Part shown: positions 1 through 9,731 of the stretch, in pieces | Layout: each line of letters starts with the position of its first letter | How positions within the stretch are numbered: the first letter of the stretch is position 1 | Assembly: GCA_041665525.1 (NCBI GenBank) | Contig: JBAYIS010000003.1 | Location: forward strand, 170,658 to 234,657 | DNA from: UBA8401 sp041665525 | GTDB lineage: Bacteria; Bacteroidota; Ignavibacteria; UBA10030; UBA8401 | DNA length: 64,000 nt | Reading direction: 5' to 3' | Position numbers and translations under genes: made by a program | The notes under the pieces: generated by a model | What the model saw: the letters and a program-made list of their open reading frames with translations, nothing else | What the model was told of the DNA's origin: nothing | Database searches by the model: none

Positions 1-920
1 TCTATAAAGAAAAACAGACGGAACATCATTCCACAAAGTTCAATTATCAGCAAGAAGATGTAAGGTTACTGCAAGAACAGATGGATATACTGTTGATATT
101 TCATTACACTTTTTCCCGAGATGAATTTCTAAAAACACTTGATAAATGTGCCCATTTCCTCTTTAACTATCTCTGCCGTCCCCAATGGACTCTGGAAAGC
201 TACCTCTTTGAAGAAAAGAACCATTTGAATATCAAAGAATTGTCGCTGAAATTTCGGTTTTGCGGAGACTACCAATATTATTGGAATATTCTGGAAAAAT
301 ATCTGGTCGGGAAAAACAAGACAGAATTGGAGCGGGACGAAACAGTTCGATTATTGAGGAAGATCGATGCTGAAATTGTCAACACTCACTCTGCCGAAGA
401 GATGGCCAAAATGACCATCCCTTTCTTCGAATTCATCGGATTCATCCACCAAAATGCACTCAACGGCGGTAGAGGTGACCTGCCAACACGAGCATTGATG
501 TATTTCTTTGAAGACAAGAAACTGCAGGCGGTCACCCAGCATCTGCTGAAACTCCGGGAAAAGGGAAAACAATCCATGCTGTTCGATGAACTGGTTGAAG
601 CACTGAAAGACTCATTCACACAAAAGAGTTTTTCCATTGCCGATGAAGTTGCACTAGTGCGTCAGCCACAGAAAAAAAGCATCATTGCTCTTCAGTTGCC
701 TGAAAAAGATAAATACTCCATCATAAAATCCTTGTTTGGTGATGATGAATCGAAGTATATTGTAGCTATGGAAAAGATCCTCTCTTCCGCGACGTGGGAT
801 GATGCCGGATTGTCGCTCGATCACTATTTCACAATGAATGACATCGATCCTTTTTCTCGCGATGCGATTATTCTGACCAACGCACTTCAAACATTCTTCA
901 CGAATCGAAATCCACAATAA
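1..920 (+). CDS. Unrecognised protein, 5' end outside window
   Basis: The reading frame is open from the first bases of the window, so the gene begins upstream and only the last 306 or so codons are present; an internal ATG at 81 is not likely to be the start. I do not recognise the family. The visible part is hydrophilic, without signal peptide or membrane segment, rich in Glu, Lys, Phe and Leu, and looks like a mainly alpha-helical cytoplasmic protein. It ends 45 bp before obgE and points the same way, so it may share that operon. Function unknown. Confidence 0.7.
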   Translation, partial: YKEKQTEHHSTKFNYQQEDVRLLQEQMDILLIFHYTFSRDEFLKTLDKCAHFLFNYLCRPQWTLESYLFEEKNHLNIKELSLKFRFCGDYQYYWNILEKYLVGKNKTELERDETVRLLRKIDAEIVNTHSAEEMAKMTIPFFEFIGFIHQNALNGGRGDLPTRALMYFFEDKKLQAVTQHLLKLREKGKQSMLFDELVEALKDSFTQKSFSIADEVALVRQPQKKSIIALQLPEKDKYSIIKSLFGDDESKYIVAMEKILSSATWDDAGLSLDHYFTMNDIDPFSRDAIILTNALQTFFTNRNPQ

Positions 921-965
921 GAAAGCAAAGGGCCGGTCTCTGGAACGGTCGTTGACAATGCAATT

Positions 966-1955
966 ATGTTTATAGACTCAGCTAAGATCCACGTAAAATC
1001 AGGAAAAGGCGGCGACGGAATTATTCACTGGCGCAGGGAAAAGTTCATCCCCAAAGGGGGGCCGGACGGCGGTAACGGCGGTGTCGGCGGCGATGTGATT
1101 TTCCGCGCAGATAAGCAGATCAATACACTTCTGGATTTCCGTTATCACAAGAAGTTTATCGCGAAGAACGGCAATCCCGGCGAAGGCTCCAACAAAGAAG
1201 GCCGATCTGCAGAACCGATCATAATTAAAATTCCAGTCGGCACGCTGATTCGCAACGCTGAAACCGGCGAATTGATTGCGGATATTACTGATGACGGGCA
1301 GGAATTTGTCATCGCCAAAGGGGGAAAAGGGGGAAAAGGCAATTGGTTGTTTCGCTCCCCCACCAATCAGGCGCCGCGTGTGTGCACTCCCGGAATTCCG
1401 GGTGAAGAATACCATCTGGAACTGGAACTGAAACTCCTTGCCGACATTGGTCTGGTCGGATTCCCTAATGCGGGAAAATCGACGCTCATCTCCACAATCT
1501 CTGCCGCAAAACCGAAGATCGCTGACTACCCATTTACTACGCTGGTGCCAAATCTGGGGATGGTCTATTTCCAGGAGAACAAAAGTTTCGTCGTCGCAGA
1601 TATTCCCGGATTGATCGAAGGAGCACACGAAGGCAAGGGGCTCGGCATTCAATTCCTGAAACATATCGAACGAACGAAAGCGTTATTATATCTTATTGAT
1701 TGTAGCAGTGATGACATTAAAAGGGACTATAAGATTCTTGCGAACGAGTTGAAAGCGTTCAGCAATGACCTTCCGAAGAAAAAGAGCATCATTGCGATCA
1801 CCAAAATGGATATCGCGGATGACGACCTGTTGAAAGCCTTGAAAAAATTGAAATTTCCAAAAACAATTCCCGTACATTTTATTTCCGCTGCAACCAACGA
1901 TGGCATTTCCAGCCTTATCGAAGCCATGTGGAAGATCGTTGCCAAAGGAAGATGA
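966..1955 (+). CDS. obgE: Obg-family GTPase
   Basis: Ribosome-associated GTPase involved in 50S subunit maturation and stress control. The N-terminal ~158 residues are the glycine-rich Obg fold (many GG/GKGG turns); the G domain follows with P-loop GFPNAGKST near residue 165 and the DIPGLIEGAHEGKGLG switch region. The G4 motif reads TKMD instead of NKxD, a conservative departure. At 329 residues it lacks the C-terminal OCT extension found in some Obg proteins. Its stop overlaps the ruvB start as ATGA, indicating translational coupling. Confidence 0.97.
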   Translation: MFIDSAKIHVKSGKGGDGIIHWRREKFIPKGGPDGGNGGVGGDVIFRADKQINTLLDFRYHKKFIAKNGNPGEGSNKEGRSAEPIIIKIPVGTLIRNAETGELIADITDDGQEFVIAKGGKGGKGNWLFRSPTNQAPRVCTPGIPGEEYHLELELKLLADIGLVGFPNAGKSTLISTISAAKPKIADYPFTTLVPNLGMVYFQENKSFVVADIPGLIEGAHEGKGLGIQFLKHIERTKALLYLIDCSSDDIKRDYKILANELKAFSNDLPKKKSIIAITKMDIADDDLLKALKKLKFPKTIPVHFISAATNDGISSLIEAMWKIVAKGR

Positions 1956-2998
1956 AACAAACCCGAAAATCTGAACATACCACCCAGGAACATTCCGGTA
2001 ACGAAAAGGAATTTGAAAATACGCTCCGTCCTTCTGCGTTCGAGGATTTTTCCGGTCAACAGAAAATCGTTGATAACCTGAAAATCTTCATCGCGGCAGC
2101 GAAAAAACGGGGCGAATCCTTGGACCATGTTCTGCTCACCGGTCCGCCGGGACTCGGCAAAACAACACTTTCGTTCATTATCGCCAACGAGATGGGAACG
2201 GATATTAAGATTACCTCCGGTCCTGTGCTGGATAAACCGGCTGACCTCGCCGGTATCCTGACGAATCTCAGTGAAGGCGATGTTCTGTTTATCGACGAGA
2301 TCCACCGTGTGAATGCCGTCGTGGAGGAATACCTTTATTCAGCAATGGAAGATTTTCGTTTGGATATTATGATCGATTCCGGACCAAGTGCTCGCAGTAT
2401 CCAATTATCGCTTCCCCGCTTCACACTGGTCGGCGCAACGACGCGGGCAGGACTACTCACCGCTCCCCTGCGTGCCCGTTTCGGTATCGCCAATCGGCTT
2501 GATTATTACGCACCAGAGATCCTGTTCAACATCATCATCCGCTCAGCAACGATTCTGGGAATTGAAGTCGATAAAGATGGTGCGATGGAAATTGCGAAAC
2601 GGTCCCGCGGAACGCCGCGAATTGCCAATCGATTACTAAAACGGTGCCGTGATTTTGCCGAAGCAGACGATCGGTTGAAGGCACATAATGGCGTCATCAC
2701 ATTAGATGTTGCGCATTATGCATTGCGCGCACTTGAAGTGGATGAACACGGCCTGGATGATATGGACAAACGGCTTTTGCAAACGATCATCGAAAAATAT
2801 AAAGGGGGTCCGGTAGGTATATCCACCCTCGCAGTTGCTGTCGGTGAAGAAGCTGGAACGATCGAAGAGGTCTACGAACCGTATCTGATTCTTGAAGGAT
2901 TCCTGCAGCGCACCCCGCGCGGCCGCGAAGCAACTGAACTTGCGTATAAACATTTCGGCAAACAAAAGACCTCTTCAAAACAAAATTCTCTTTTCTAA
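1952..2998 (+). CDS. ruvB: Holliday junction helicase RuvB
   Basis: ATPase motor of the RuvABC branch-migration complex. AAA+ features are clear: Walker A GPPGLGKTT, Walker B VLFIDEIH, sensor segment LVGATTRAG, then the winged-helix C-terminal domain (GGPVGISTLA, RTPRGR). The start is placed at ATG 1952, which overlaps the obgE stop by 4 bp and follows AAGGAAG; an in-frame ATG at 1928 lies inside obgE and would add eight non-conserved residues. From 1952 the protein is 348 residues, normal for RuvB. ruvA and ruvC are not in the window. Confidence 0.97.
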   Translation: MKQTRKSEHTTQEHSGNEKEFENTLRPSAFEDFSGQQKIVDNLKIFIAAAKKRGESLDHVLLTGPPGLGKTTLSFIIANEMGTDIKITSGPVLDKPADLAGILTNLSEGDVLFIDEIHRVNAVVEEYLYSAMEDFRLDIMIDSGPSARSIQLSLPRFTLVGATTRAGLLTAPLRARFGIANRLDYYAPEILFNIIIRSATILGIEVDKDGAMEIAKRSRGTPRIANRLLKRCRDFAEADDRLKAHNGVITLDVAHYALRALEVDEHGLDDMDKRLLQTIIEKYKGGPVGISTLAVAVGEEAGTIEEVYEPYLILEGFLQRTPRGREATELAYKHFGKQKTSSKQNSLF

Positions 2999-3613
2999 AT
3001 GCGAACGCTTCCCCGTTCATTCTACACACGGAATACGCTCATCGTCGCAAAAGAACTCCTTGGAAAAATCCTCGTTCGAAAAATCGGCAAGTCACAACTG
3101 GCAGGTATTATCGTCGAAACCGAAGCATATCTTCACAATGATCCTGCATCTCATTCCTATCGCGGTATCACCGAACGGACAAAAGTCATGTTCGGCAATG
3201 GCGGTCACCTTTATGTCTATTTCACTTATGGTATGCACCATTGTGCCAATATTGTGACTCAAAAGGAAGGAAGAGGTGAGGCTGTCTTATTGAGAGCAGT
3301 TGAGCCTATCGATGGTATTGATGTGATGATGAAAAACAGGAGTGGTAGGAATGAAATCAATAATGACCGGCATTTATCCGATACCGGTCATCTGAAGAAT
3401 TTAACGAACGGACCGGCGAAATTAGCACAGTCGTTTGGCCTGTCGAGAAACGAATCCGGCACAGATCTTTTAGAAAACAAGATCTATCTCACGGAAGGCA
3501 TCGCGGTCCCAAAATCTCAAATAATTTCTACTACCCGCATCGGCATTAATGTTGCGACTGAAAAGAAATGGCGTTTCTACATCAAAGGAAATGTCTGCGT
3601 TAGTAAACCGTAA
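2999..3613 (+). CDS. mpg: 3-methyladenine DNA glycosylase (AAG/MPG family)
   Basis: Base-excision repair enzyme that removes alkylated purines. The family signatures are present: the N-terminal ARELLGK-like segment (here AKELLGKIL), the catalytic-glutamate motif VETEAYL near residue 41, FGNGGHLYVYFTYGMHHCANIV, and LLRAVEP. Length 204 residues is typical. The ATG directly follows the ruvB stop, giving a repair pair at the end of the obgE-ruvB run. Confidence 0.94.
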   Translation: MRTLPRSFYTRNTLIVAKELLGKILVRKIGKSQLAGIIVETEAYLHNDPASHSYRGITERTKVMFGNGGHLYVYFTYGMHHCANIVTQKEGRGEAVLLRAVEPIDGIDVMMKNRSGRNEINNDRHLSDTGHLKNLTNGPAKLAQSFGLSRNESGTDLLENKIYLTEGIAVPKSQIISTTRIGINVATEKKWRFYIKGNVCVSKP

Positions 3614-3627
3614 ATTTCGCGCTCTAT

Positions 3628-4221
3628 TTATAGATCTTCGCTTGAATTGATTGTAATTCGTATTCCCACGCGGCCATACAATCCACCAAGATTCACGAAT
3701 TCATCCGATACGTTCTCGATATACGTATAGATATAATCTGCTCCATATCGGACATCTCCGAAGAGTGCGAATGTCCCGGATAGTTCATGCTGCATTCCGA
3801 TCATCCCGAATATTCCATAACTTTGGGAAAGACTATTTTTTATTACCAATTCCGGTCGGGCATTCGTAACATCGCTGGATTCCAATCCATTAAATCCAAA
3901 GATCAATCCGCCCGCAATATACGGCGATACGATCGGACCAGGATAATAATAACCGTAATACATGGAAAATGTCGCAGAAGATATGCCGACATTGTTAACT
4001 CCAAACACAGTTGCTGTGATGCTTTTCACTTGGAGATCCGCACCAATAATAATTCCCTGGCTGGTATTCAAGTATCCCGCATCGAACGCACTGGAGTGCG
4101 AACCATCAGCGGCAGAATAATATCCGCCGCCGATGGATAGGTAATCTGCGTAATAATCTTGCGCGTGTGCAGCAGAAATACAGCTTAAGAACACAATGAC
4201 AAACGAAATTGCCTGTTTCAT
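3628..4221 (-). CDS. Small outer-membrane beta-barrel-like protein
   Basis: Unknown protein of 197 residues with a clear signal peptide (residues 1-20, ending AHA before QDYY). The mature part alternates hydrophobic and polar residues and is rich in Gly, Tyr, Ser and Phe, the pattern of an 8-10 strand outer-membrane barrel. It starts inside the stop of the upstream lipoprotein gene (4-bp overlap), so the two are co-translated. Envelope location is inference from composition; no family recognised. Confidence 0.65.
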   Translation of the reverse strand: MKQAISFVIVFLSCISAAHAQDYYADYLSIGGGYYSAADGSHSSAFDAGYLNTSQGIIIGADLQVKSITATVFGVNNVGISSATFSMYYGYYYPGPIVSPYIAGGLIFGFNGLESSDVTNARPELVIKNSLSQSYGIFGMIGMQHELSGTFALFGDVRYGADYIYTYIENVSDEFVNLGGLYGRVGIRITINSSEDL

Positions 4222-4544
4222 TTTACGAACACCGCTACTCCAGAGAGTCCGGTCCTTGCAGCCACCGACGACAATTTCGTCAGTCTGGTCATGATGACGG
4301 CATTTGCACCGATCTTTCCTGCTTTCGTTTTTAACAATTCTGCGGCGGCATTCCCGTCTCCGGTGGCATCCACTGCAACACTGCCGATCACTTCATACTC
4401 CTGTGCAAGATCACCTGAGTATATCTTAACTAATGTGGGATCGACGGCAGCTTTCGCGGACGCTCCGTCTTGAAAATAGTGAGTGCTGATCGCGCAACCG
4501 CTTGTGAATAGGAAAATGGTAAGGAACATTAATATCTTTTTCAT
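4218..4544 (-). CDS. Small lipoprotein, paralogue of the 4568-4909 gene
   Basis: 108 residues with a lipoprotein signal peptide; the acceptor is Cys17 in the lipobox TSGC. The mature part contains a YSGDLAQEYEVIGSV strand and a later GKIGANAVI segment, resembling the compact fold of YbjQ/heavy-metal-binding-domain proteins in which gene products often oligomerise; that match is tentative. Next gene upstream (4568-4909) has the same architecture, suggesting a tandem duplication. Overlaps the downstream barrel gene by 4 bp. Confidence 0.7.
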   Translation of the reverse strand: MKKILMFLTIFLFTSGCAISTHYFQDGASAKAAVDPTLVKIYSGDLAQEYEVIGSVAVDATGDGNAAAELLKTKAGKIGANAVIMTRLTKLSSVAARTGLSGVAVFVK

Positions 4545-4567
4545 AGTCGTTTTCGTCCTGAGAATGG

Positions 4568-4909
4568 TTATTTGAATTTAACGGCAGTGCCGGCGGCTTT
4601 AATGGCATTCTGCCAGTATCCGGTATCGACTTCCAATCGAAGATTGATGATGGCATCCGCCCCTAATTTCGACGCTTCCACTTTCAACTTATCGACTGCC
4701 GGTGAAGAATTCTCGCCCGCATCTGCATCTGCAACAACTTCTCCGAGAATGATATACTCCTGTCCCGCTTTCGCAGTGGAAAACACTTTAATATTTTTGG
4801 CGACAGTTTTTCCCGAAGTTACCGGCGAATCGTCCGTTTGAATATTCGCAACGGAAGAACATCCGGTCAACAGGAAAACACACAGTGACACTATTATAAT
4901 GGACTTCAT
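4568..4909 (-). CDS. Small lipoprotein
   Basis: 113 residues, signal peptide with lipobox LTGC and Cys17 as the lipidated residue. The mature domain carries GQEYIILGEVVADADAG and SKLGADAIINLRL, the same pattern as its neighbour at 4218-4544, 23 bp downstream. First gene of a likely three-gene envelope operon (4909 to 3628). Possibly YbjQ-like; function unknown. Confidence 0.7.
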   Translation of the reverse strand: MKSIIIVSLCVFLLTGCSSVANIQTDDSPVTSGKTVAKNIKVFSTAKAGQEYIILGEVVADADAGENSSPAVDKLKVEASKLGADAIINLRLEVDTGYWQNAIKAAGTAVKFK

Positions 4910-5048
4910 ACTTTCCTCTAAATTGATTCGAATCGGTTATTTATCATACCGAATATATCGGCCGTGTGAAAGAAGTAATTAATTTGGCGGGAATGCAAGA
5001 AATATAATTCGAAGTGAAATATTTTCGAGACACAGTGACTGCAGTACG

Positions 5049-5657
5049 TTAATTGGTAAACGCCGCAGTGATTCCCAATGAGAACTCATGGAAGACTTTC
5101 CCCCTGAAGAATTTGTTGTAACGGTACGTAATTCCGTACGTGTGTTGCGGGAAAAACCCGAAATAACTCAGCCAGGGAGTCTTCAACCATGCGCCCGCAC
5201 CAACTGTGTAACCTTCATTCGGGAAATCGGTCAGGAGTCCCGAACTGATATGGACACCGGAAAGAAAGATTTTCCGTCTTTCTACAAAATCAAAATGTAG
5301 ATCGTGCTTTACTTCGGTACGAAACACATTGTGGACTTTTGAATTAAGGACGAAGGAATAACTGAACGACAATCTCCAATCCGAAAAAACTCCTGTTACT
5401 TTTTTTTCTCCGATTCCGAATCCGGTTTCAAGATTCACCGCACCATAGGCAACACCCTCCTTTGCAACAATGCTGTAACTCGGCGGAACGGCGCTGACCA
5501 CAACGCCGGCGATTGCCAATGGAACAATAATACCGGTGATTGTGGCAAGGGCAATATCCTCTTTCGTTGTGGGGGCACTAATGGCCGTAGTATCTTGTCC
5601 CCTGGCCTGGCCGATGAACAGGATACACGATGTGAGAACAATAAGGGATCTTTTCAT
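5049..5657 (-). CDS. Secreted or outer-membrane protein of unknown function
   Basis: About 202 residues with signal peptide MKRSLIVLTSCILFIGQARG followed by the mature protein at QDTTA. A hydrophobic stretch (TITGIIVPLAIAGVVVSAVPP) is followed by strand-like, aromatic-rich sequence ending in a Phe-containing terminus, compatible with an outer-membrane barrel. I place the start at ATG 5657, just after the uvrA stop; an in-frame ATG at 5675 would overlap uvrA by 11 bp and lengthen the signal peptide by six residues. Neither has a clear ribosome binding site. Confidence 0.6.
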   Translation of the reverse strand: MKRSLIVLTSCILFIGQARGQDTTAISAPTTKEDIALATITGIIVPLAIAGVVVSAVPPSYSIVAKEGVAYGAVNLETGFGIGEKKVTGVFSDWRLSFSYSFVLNSKVHNVFRTEVKHDLHFDFVERRKIFLSGVHISSGLLTDFPNEGYTVGAGAWLKTPWLSYFGFFPQHTYGITYRYNKFFRGKVFHEFSLGITAAFTN

Positions 5658-5664
5658 TAATAAT

Positions 5665-8553
5665 TTACAGTTCATTCTTCAGATATTGTCCGGTGTAGGA
5701 ATGTTTCAACGCAGCAACATATTCCGGAGTTCCCTCGGCGATAATCATTCCTCCTCCCGACCCACCTTCCGGACCAAGATCAATGATCCAGTCGGCAGTT
5801 TTAATCACATCAAGATTGTGTTCAATCACCACCACAGTGTTCCCCTTTTCTACCAGCTTATTCAGCACTTCCAGCAGCATTTTCACATCATCAAAATGTA
5901 ATCCCGTCGTCGGTTCGTCCAGGATATATAATGTATTACCCGTTCCGACCTTTGAAAGTTCCGTGGAGAGTTTCACACGCTGCGCTTCGCCGCCGGAAAG
6001 AGTTGTGGCCTGTTGGCCAAGATGAATATACCCAAGACCAACATCGAACAACGTCTGGATCTTTCTGTTCATCACCGGCATCTCACTGAAAAATCCCTGC
6101 GCTTCTTCTACCGTCATTTCCAATACATCGGAGATCGATTTCCCTTTATAGAGTACTTCCAGCGTTTCACGATTATACCGCTTCCCCCGGCAAACGTCGC
6201 ATTGTACATAGACATCGGGAAGAAAATTCATCTCGATCTTCTTCACGCCATCCCCTTCACACGCTTCACATCGTCCGCCTTTCACATTAAAACTGAATCT
6301 ACCGGACTTGTATCCACGGATTTTCGATTCCGGCAATTGTGCGAACAGATCGCGGATGAATGTGAACAATCCCGTATAGGTTGCCGGATTAGAACGGGGT
6401 GTCCTGCCGATTGGGGATTGGTCGATATCAATCACTTTGTCAATATGCTCGATTCCGTCAATCGCTCGATAGGGATAGACCTGGATCTTCGTTTTATAGA
6501 ATTTTTGAGAAAGGATCGGATAAAGCGTCTCATTAATAAGCGTCGATTTTCCCGAACCGCTAACACCTGTAACGCACGTCAGGGTTCCAAGCGGGATATG
6601 AAGGTCGACATTTTGCAAATTGTTTCCGGTGGCACCGGAAATCGAGAGATATTTAGCGTTTCCTTTTCTTCTGAATGCCGGCACTTCGATGTTCTTTTTT
6701 CCGGTAAGGTATTCTATTGTAGATGAACGATCTCCAACTTTTTTGGAAAGTCCGTTCTTGAATTCTGCCGGCGAGCCTGCAGCGACCAGTTCTCCGCCAT
6801 GCTCTCCAGCTCTCGGTCCGAGATCAACGATAAAATCGGAATTCTCCATCATCTCCTTATCGTGTTCTACAACCAAAACAGTGTTTCCAAGATCGCGAAG
6901 ATTTTTCAGTGAGCTGATCAGTTTTGAATTATCCCGTTGATGCAGTCCGATACTCGGTTCATCCAGGATATAGAGTACACCAACCAGCTGCGAGCCGATC
7001 TGCGTGGCCAAACGGATTCGCTGCGCTTCACCGCCGGAAAGCGTCCGTGCTGCCCTGTCCAGCGTCAGATATCCTAATCCGACGTCCACCATAAATCCCA
7101 ACCGCTGGCTAATCTCTTTCAAGATCGGCCGTGCGATCTCCAACTGCCGCGCTGAAAAGGAAAGTGTAGTAAAGAATTTTTGTGATTCCACCAATGATTT
7201 TTTAACGATATCGGAAATCGTATGCCGCAGTCCGGTCTTCTCATCCTCAAGCTGAATGGCAAGATTCTCCTTCCGAAGACGTCCGCCGTCGCACGACGGA
7301 CAGACCTTCGTGCTCATGAAACTCTCCACCCATTCGCGAATTTTCAATGACGCGGTATCATTGTAATATTCCTGCAGCATTTTCATCACGCCGTCGTACC
7401 GATGTTTGTAGGTAGTCGTACGCCCGCCCGCATAGGTGTATTCCACCTCGATCTTTTCTCCATTCGTGCCATACAGCAATTCATCAAGTGCAGCTTTGGA
7501 ATAATTTTTTATGGGGGTACTATAATCCAGTTTATGTCGTTTAAGAACTGCTCGCACCTGTGCATAGAACCAGGTGGAACGCGGTTTACCCAGCGGCGCG
7601 ATTCCTTCTTCTTGCAAAGACAAATTCGGATTGGGAATGATGAGGGAAAGGTCAAAATCTTTCTTCTCACCGAGTCCTTCGCACGCAGAACAGGCGCCGG
7701 TGGTGGTGTTGAATGAGAATGAATTGGGCGCCGGTTCTTCATAGCTCGTGCCGCACAACGGACATGAATATTTCTTGCTGAAGAGAATATCCCGAGAACC
7801 ATCGTTGACGATCAACACTCCTTCGCCGAATTGCAGTGCAACTTCGACGGAATCGGCAATACGGGAGCGGCTTTCCTTTTTAATCTGGATCCTGTCTACC
7901 ACAACTTCAATATTGTGGATCTTATACCGGTCGAGTTTCAATCCTTTGCTGATCTCCAGCACTTCATTGTCCACTCGGACTCGTAGAAAACCATCCTTCA
8001 GGATCTTCTCGAATAATTCTCTGTAATGACCTTTCCGTCCTTTCACGATCGGCGCAAGGATCTGGATCTTCGTCCCCTGCGGCAGTTTCACGATGGCATC
8101 TATAATCTGATCGACACTTTGTCTCTGTACACGGGAACCGTCATGGATGCAAAATTGTGTGCCGACACGGGCATAGAGCAGACGGAGAAAATCATATACC
8201 TCCGTCACAGTACCGACCGTTGAACGGGGATTCGTGCTGACCGTTTTCTGTTCGATGGAGATCGCTGGAGAGAGCCCTTCGATGTAATCGACATCCGGCC
8301 GTTCCATCAACCCTAAAAATTGACGGGCATATGCAGAGAGTGATTCGACATACCGTCGCTGTCCTTCGGCATAGATGGTATCGAATGCAAGTGATGATTT
8401 CCCTGAACCGGATAGTCCGGTGATCACTACGAGCTTATCTCGCGGAATTTCAACATCGATGTTCTTAAGATTATGCTCGCGCGCCCCTTTCACCACCAGC
8501 ATATTCTGTTCTGTAGTATCGGAAGTAATGGGAGCGGATTTTGATTTTTTCAT
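5665..8553 (-). CDS. uvrA: Excinuclease ABC subunit A
   Basis: DNA-damage-sensing ATPase of nucleotide excision repair. Two ABC cassettes are visible: Walker A GLSGSGKSS with LSGGEAQR, then Walker A GVSGSGKST with a second LSGGEAQR and YILDEPTTGLH. Both zinc modules are intact (CPLCGTSY...CSACEG and CEACEGDG...CDVCRG). The frame can be extended to a TTG at 8577, but the ATG at 8553 (962 residues, beginning MKKSKS) gives the usual UvrA N-terminus length; no Shine-Dalgarno supports either. Stands alone apart from the small envelope gene downstream. Confidence 0.96.
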   Translation of the reverse strand: MKKSKSAPITSDTTEQNMLVVKGAREHNLKNIDVEIPRDKLVVITGLSGSGKSSLAFDTIYAEGQRRYVESLSAYARQFLGLMERPDVDYIEGLSPAISIEQKTVSTNPRSTVGTVTEVYDFLRLLYARVGTQFCIHDGSRVQRQSVDQIIDAIVKLPQGTKIQILAPIVKGRKGHYRELFEKILKDGFLRVRVDNEVLEISKGLKLDRYKIHNIEVVVDRIQIKKESRSRIADSVEVALQFGEGVLIVNDGSRDILFSKKYSCPLCGTSYEEPAPNSFSFNTTTGACSACEGLGEKKDFDLSLIIPNPNLSLQEEGIAPLGKPRSTWFYAQVRAVLKRHKLDYSTPIKNYSKAALDELLYGTNGEKIEVEYTYAGGRTTTYKHRYDGVMKMLQEYYNDTASLKIREWVESFMSTKVCPSCDGGRLRKENLAIQLEDEKTGLRHTISDIVKKSLVESQKFFTTLSFSARQLEIARPILKEISQRLGFMVDVGLGYLTLDRAARTLSGGEAQRIRLATQIGSQLVGVLYILDEPSIGLHQRDNSKLISSLKNLRDLGNTVLVVEHDKEMMENSDFIVDLGPRAGEHGGELVAAGSPAEFKNGLSKKVGDRSSTIEYLTGKKNIEVPAFRRKGNAKYLSISGATGNNLQNVDLHIPLGTLTCVTGVSGSGKSTLINETLYPILSQKFYKTKIQVYPYRAIDGIEHIDKVIDIDQSPIGRTPRSNPATYTGLFTFIRDLFAQLPESKIRGYKSGRFSFNVKGGRCEACEGDGVKKIEMNFLPDVYVQCDVCRGKRYNRETLEVLYKGKSISDVLEMTVEEAQGFFSEMPVMNRKIQTLFDVGLGYIHLGQQATTLSGGEAQRVKLSTELSKVGTGNTLYILDEPTTGLHFDDVKMLLEVLNKLVEKGNTVVVIEHNLDVIKTADWIIDLGPEGGSGGGMIIAEGTPEYVAALKHSYTGQYLKNEL

Positions 8554-8664
8554 AGGAGATGGTTTACGATATGCCAAGAGTTGAACCGAGTTCGCGTTCG
8601 GCGAAATTCAAAAGGTAAGATACTGAAAGTTGATCGGAGAGGCAAAGGTTGACGGTGGGAGGCA

Positions 8665-8797
8665 GTGTCTCAATTTAACAGATACCGTCATGCCGAACTC
8701 GTTTCGGCATCATATTAGTTAGGAAAGTTGCTGACATTCGTCAGTGACGAAGTCATCACTTTGTGACATGACGCAGTTCTTAAATTTCAAATTAAGA
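8665..8797. repeat. Palindrome-rich intergenic element with inverted ends (MITE-like)
   Basis: A 133-bp stretch between uvrA and the DUF58 gene is bounded by imperfect inverted ends: GTGTCTCAATTT at 8665 and AAATTAAGACAC ending at 8797. Inside are a perfect 8-bp hairpin (ATGCCGAA/TTCGGCAT, 8690-8710) and an imperfect palindrome around 8731-8754. No ORF. This is what a short non-autonomous transposable element or REP-type repeat looks like; copy number elsewhere cannot be seen. Confidence 0.45.
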
Positions 8798-8816
8798 CAC
8801 GACCCGGCGGGAAAGG

Positions 8817-9731
8817 TCACCCAATACGCTGCCGTTTGTTCAAATAGTGGAGCAGTGCGGTATCAAACGGTGTGGCAGTATCCAGAAGAATATAATCAAT
8901 GGAATTTTCCCGGCATTCCCGTTTGTATCGATCCATGAAACTTTTCATCGATTCCTGATATGCTTTTTGAATGTGGTACGGCTGCGTGGTAATCATTTCT
9001 CCGGTCTCGACATCCTTAAAGACGGCATCATTGCCAAAGGCAAAGGACCGTTCCAGGGGGTCCAGAATGTGCATCACCAGAACTTCGTGGTGGTTATGCC
9101 GGAAATGTTTTAGGGCCGCCATGACGGCGGATGGATCATCGAACAGATCGCTCAAAACAATAACCAAACCACGGCGGGAAATACGCTCCGCCAATTGATG
9201 CAATGCAACCGCGGAGTTCGTCGTAGTACTTGGCTGGATTTTTTCGAGTTCCATCAACACTCGGCGCAGATGTTGCTTGGTAGCGTGCGGCGGAATTGAC
9301 GACCGGACTGCGGAATCAAATAAGGTTAATCCGACAGCATCCCTCTGTTGGATCATCAAATAAGAAAGTGATGCGGCAACGTACGATGCATATTCAATTT
9401 TCGAGATTCTCCGCTCTTTTTCACCAGGCACATCCGAAGCAAAGCGCATCGATGCGCTTGTATCAAGGACGATATATGATTTTAGGTTCGTCTCTTCTTC
9501 GAATTGTTTTACATAGAAGCGGTCCGTCTTGCCATATACCCGCCAATCGATCCTGCGAATCTCATCCCCGGGCATATATTGACGGTGTTCCGCAAACTCT
9601 ACGCTAAACCCATGATACGGGCTTTTATGCAGTCCGGTGATGAATCCCTCCACCACCAATCGCGCCCGCAGCTCCATATTCGACAATTTGGAGACGACTT
9701 CAGGACGAAGATATTTCAGTTGAGTCTGCAT
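8817..9731 (-). CDS. DUF58 domain protein (vWA-like)
   Basis: 304 residues without membrane segments. The DUF58 core is clear: EFAEHRQYMPGDEIRRIDWRVYGKTD followed by a vWA-like domain with YIVLDTSASM (a MIDAS-type DxSxS motif) near residue 90. Such proteins usually sit beside MoxR AAA+ ATPases and act in envelope or metalloprotein assembly; no moxR gene lies next to it here. It directly abuts the upstream lipoprotein gene (stop at 9732). Confidence 0.9.
   Translation of the reverse strand: MQTQLKYLRPEVVSKLSNMELRARLVVEGFITGLHKSPYHGFSVEFAEHRQYMPGDEIRRIDWRVYGKTDRFYVKQFEEETNLKSYIVLDTSASMRFASDVPGEKERRISKIEYASYVAASLSYLMIQQRDAVGLTLFDSAVRSSIPPHATKQHLRRVLMELEKIQPSTTTNSAVALHQLAERISRRGLVIVLSDLFDDPSAVMAALKHFRHNHHEVLVMHILDPLERSFAFGNDAVFKDVETGEMITTQPYHIQKAYQESMKSFMDRYKRECRENSIDYILLDTATPFDTALLHYLNKRQRIG

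Noticed and set aside
999..1664. 221-codon frame on the minus strand inside obgE
   Set aside because: Shadow of a certain gene; no start signal and atypical composition.
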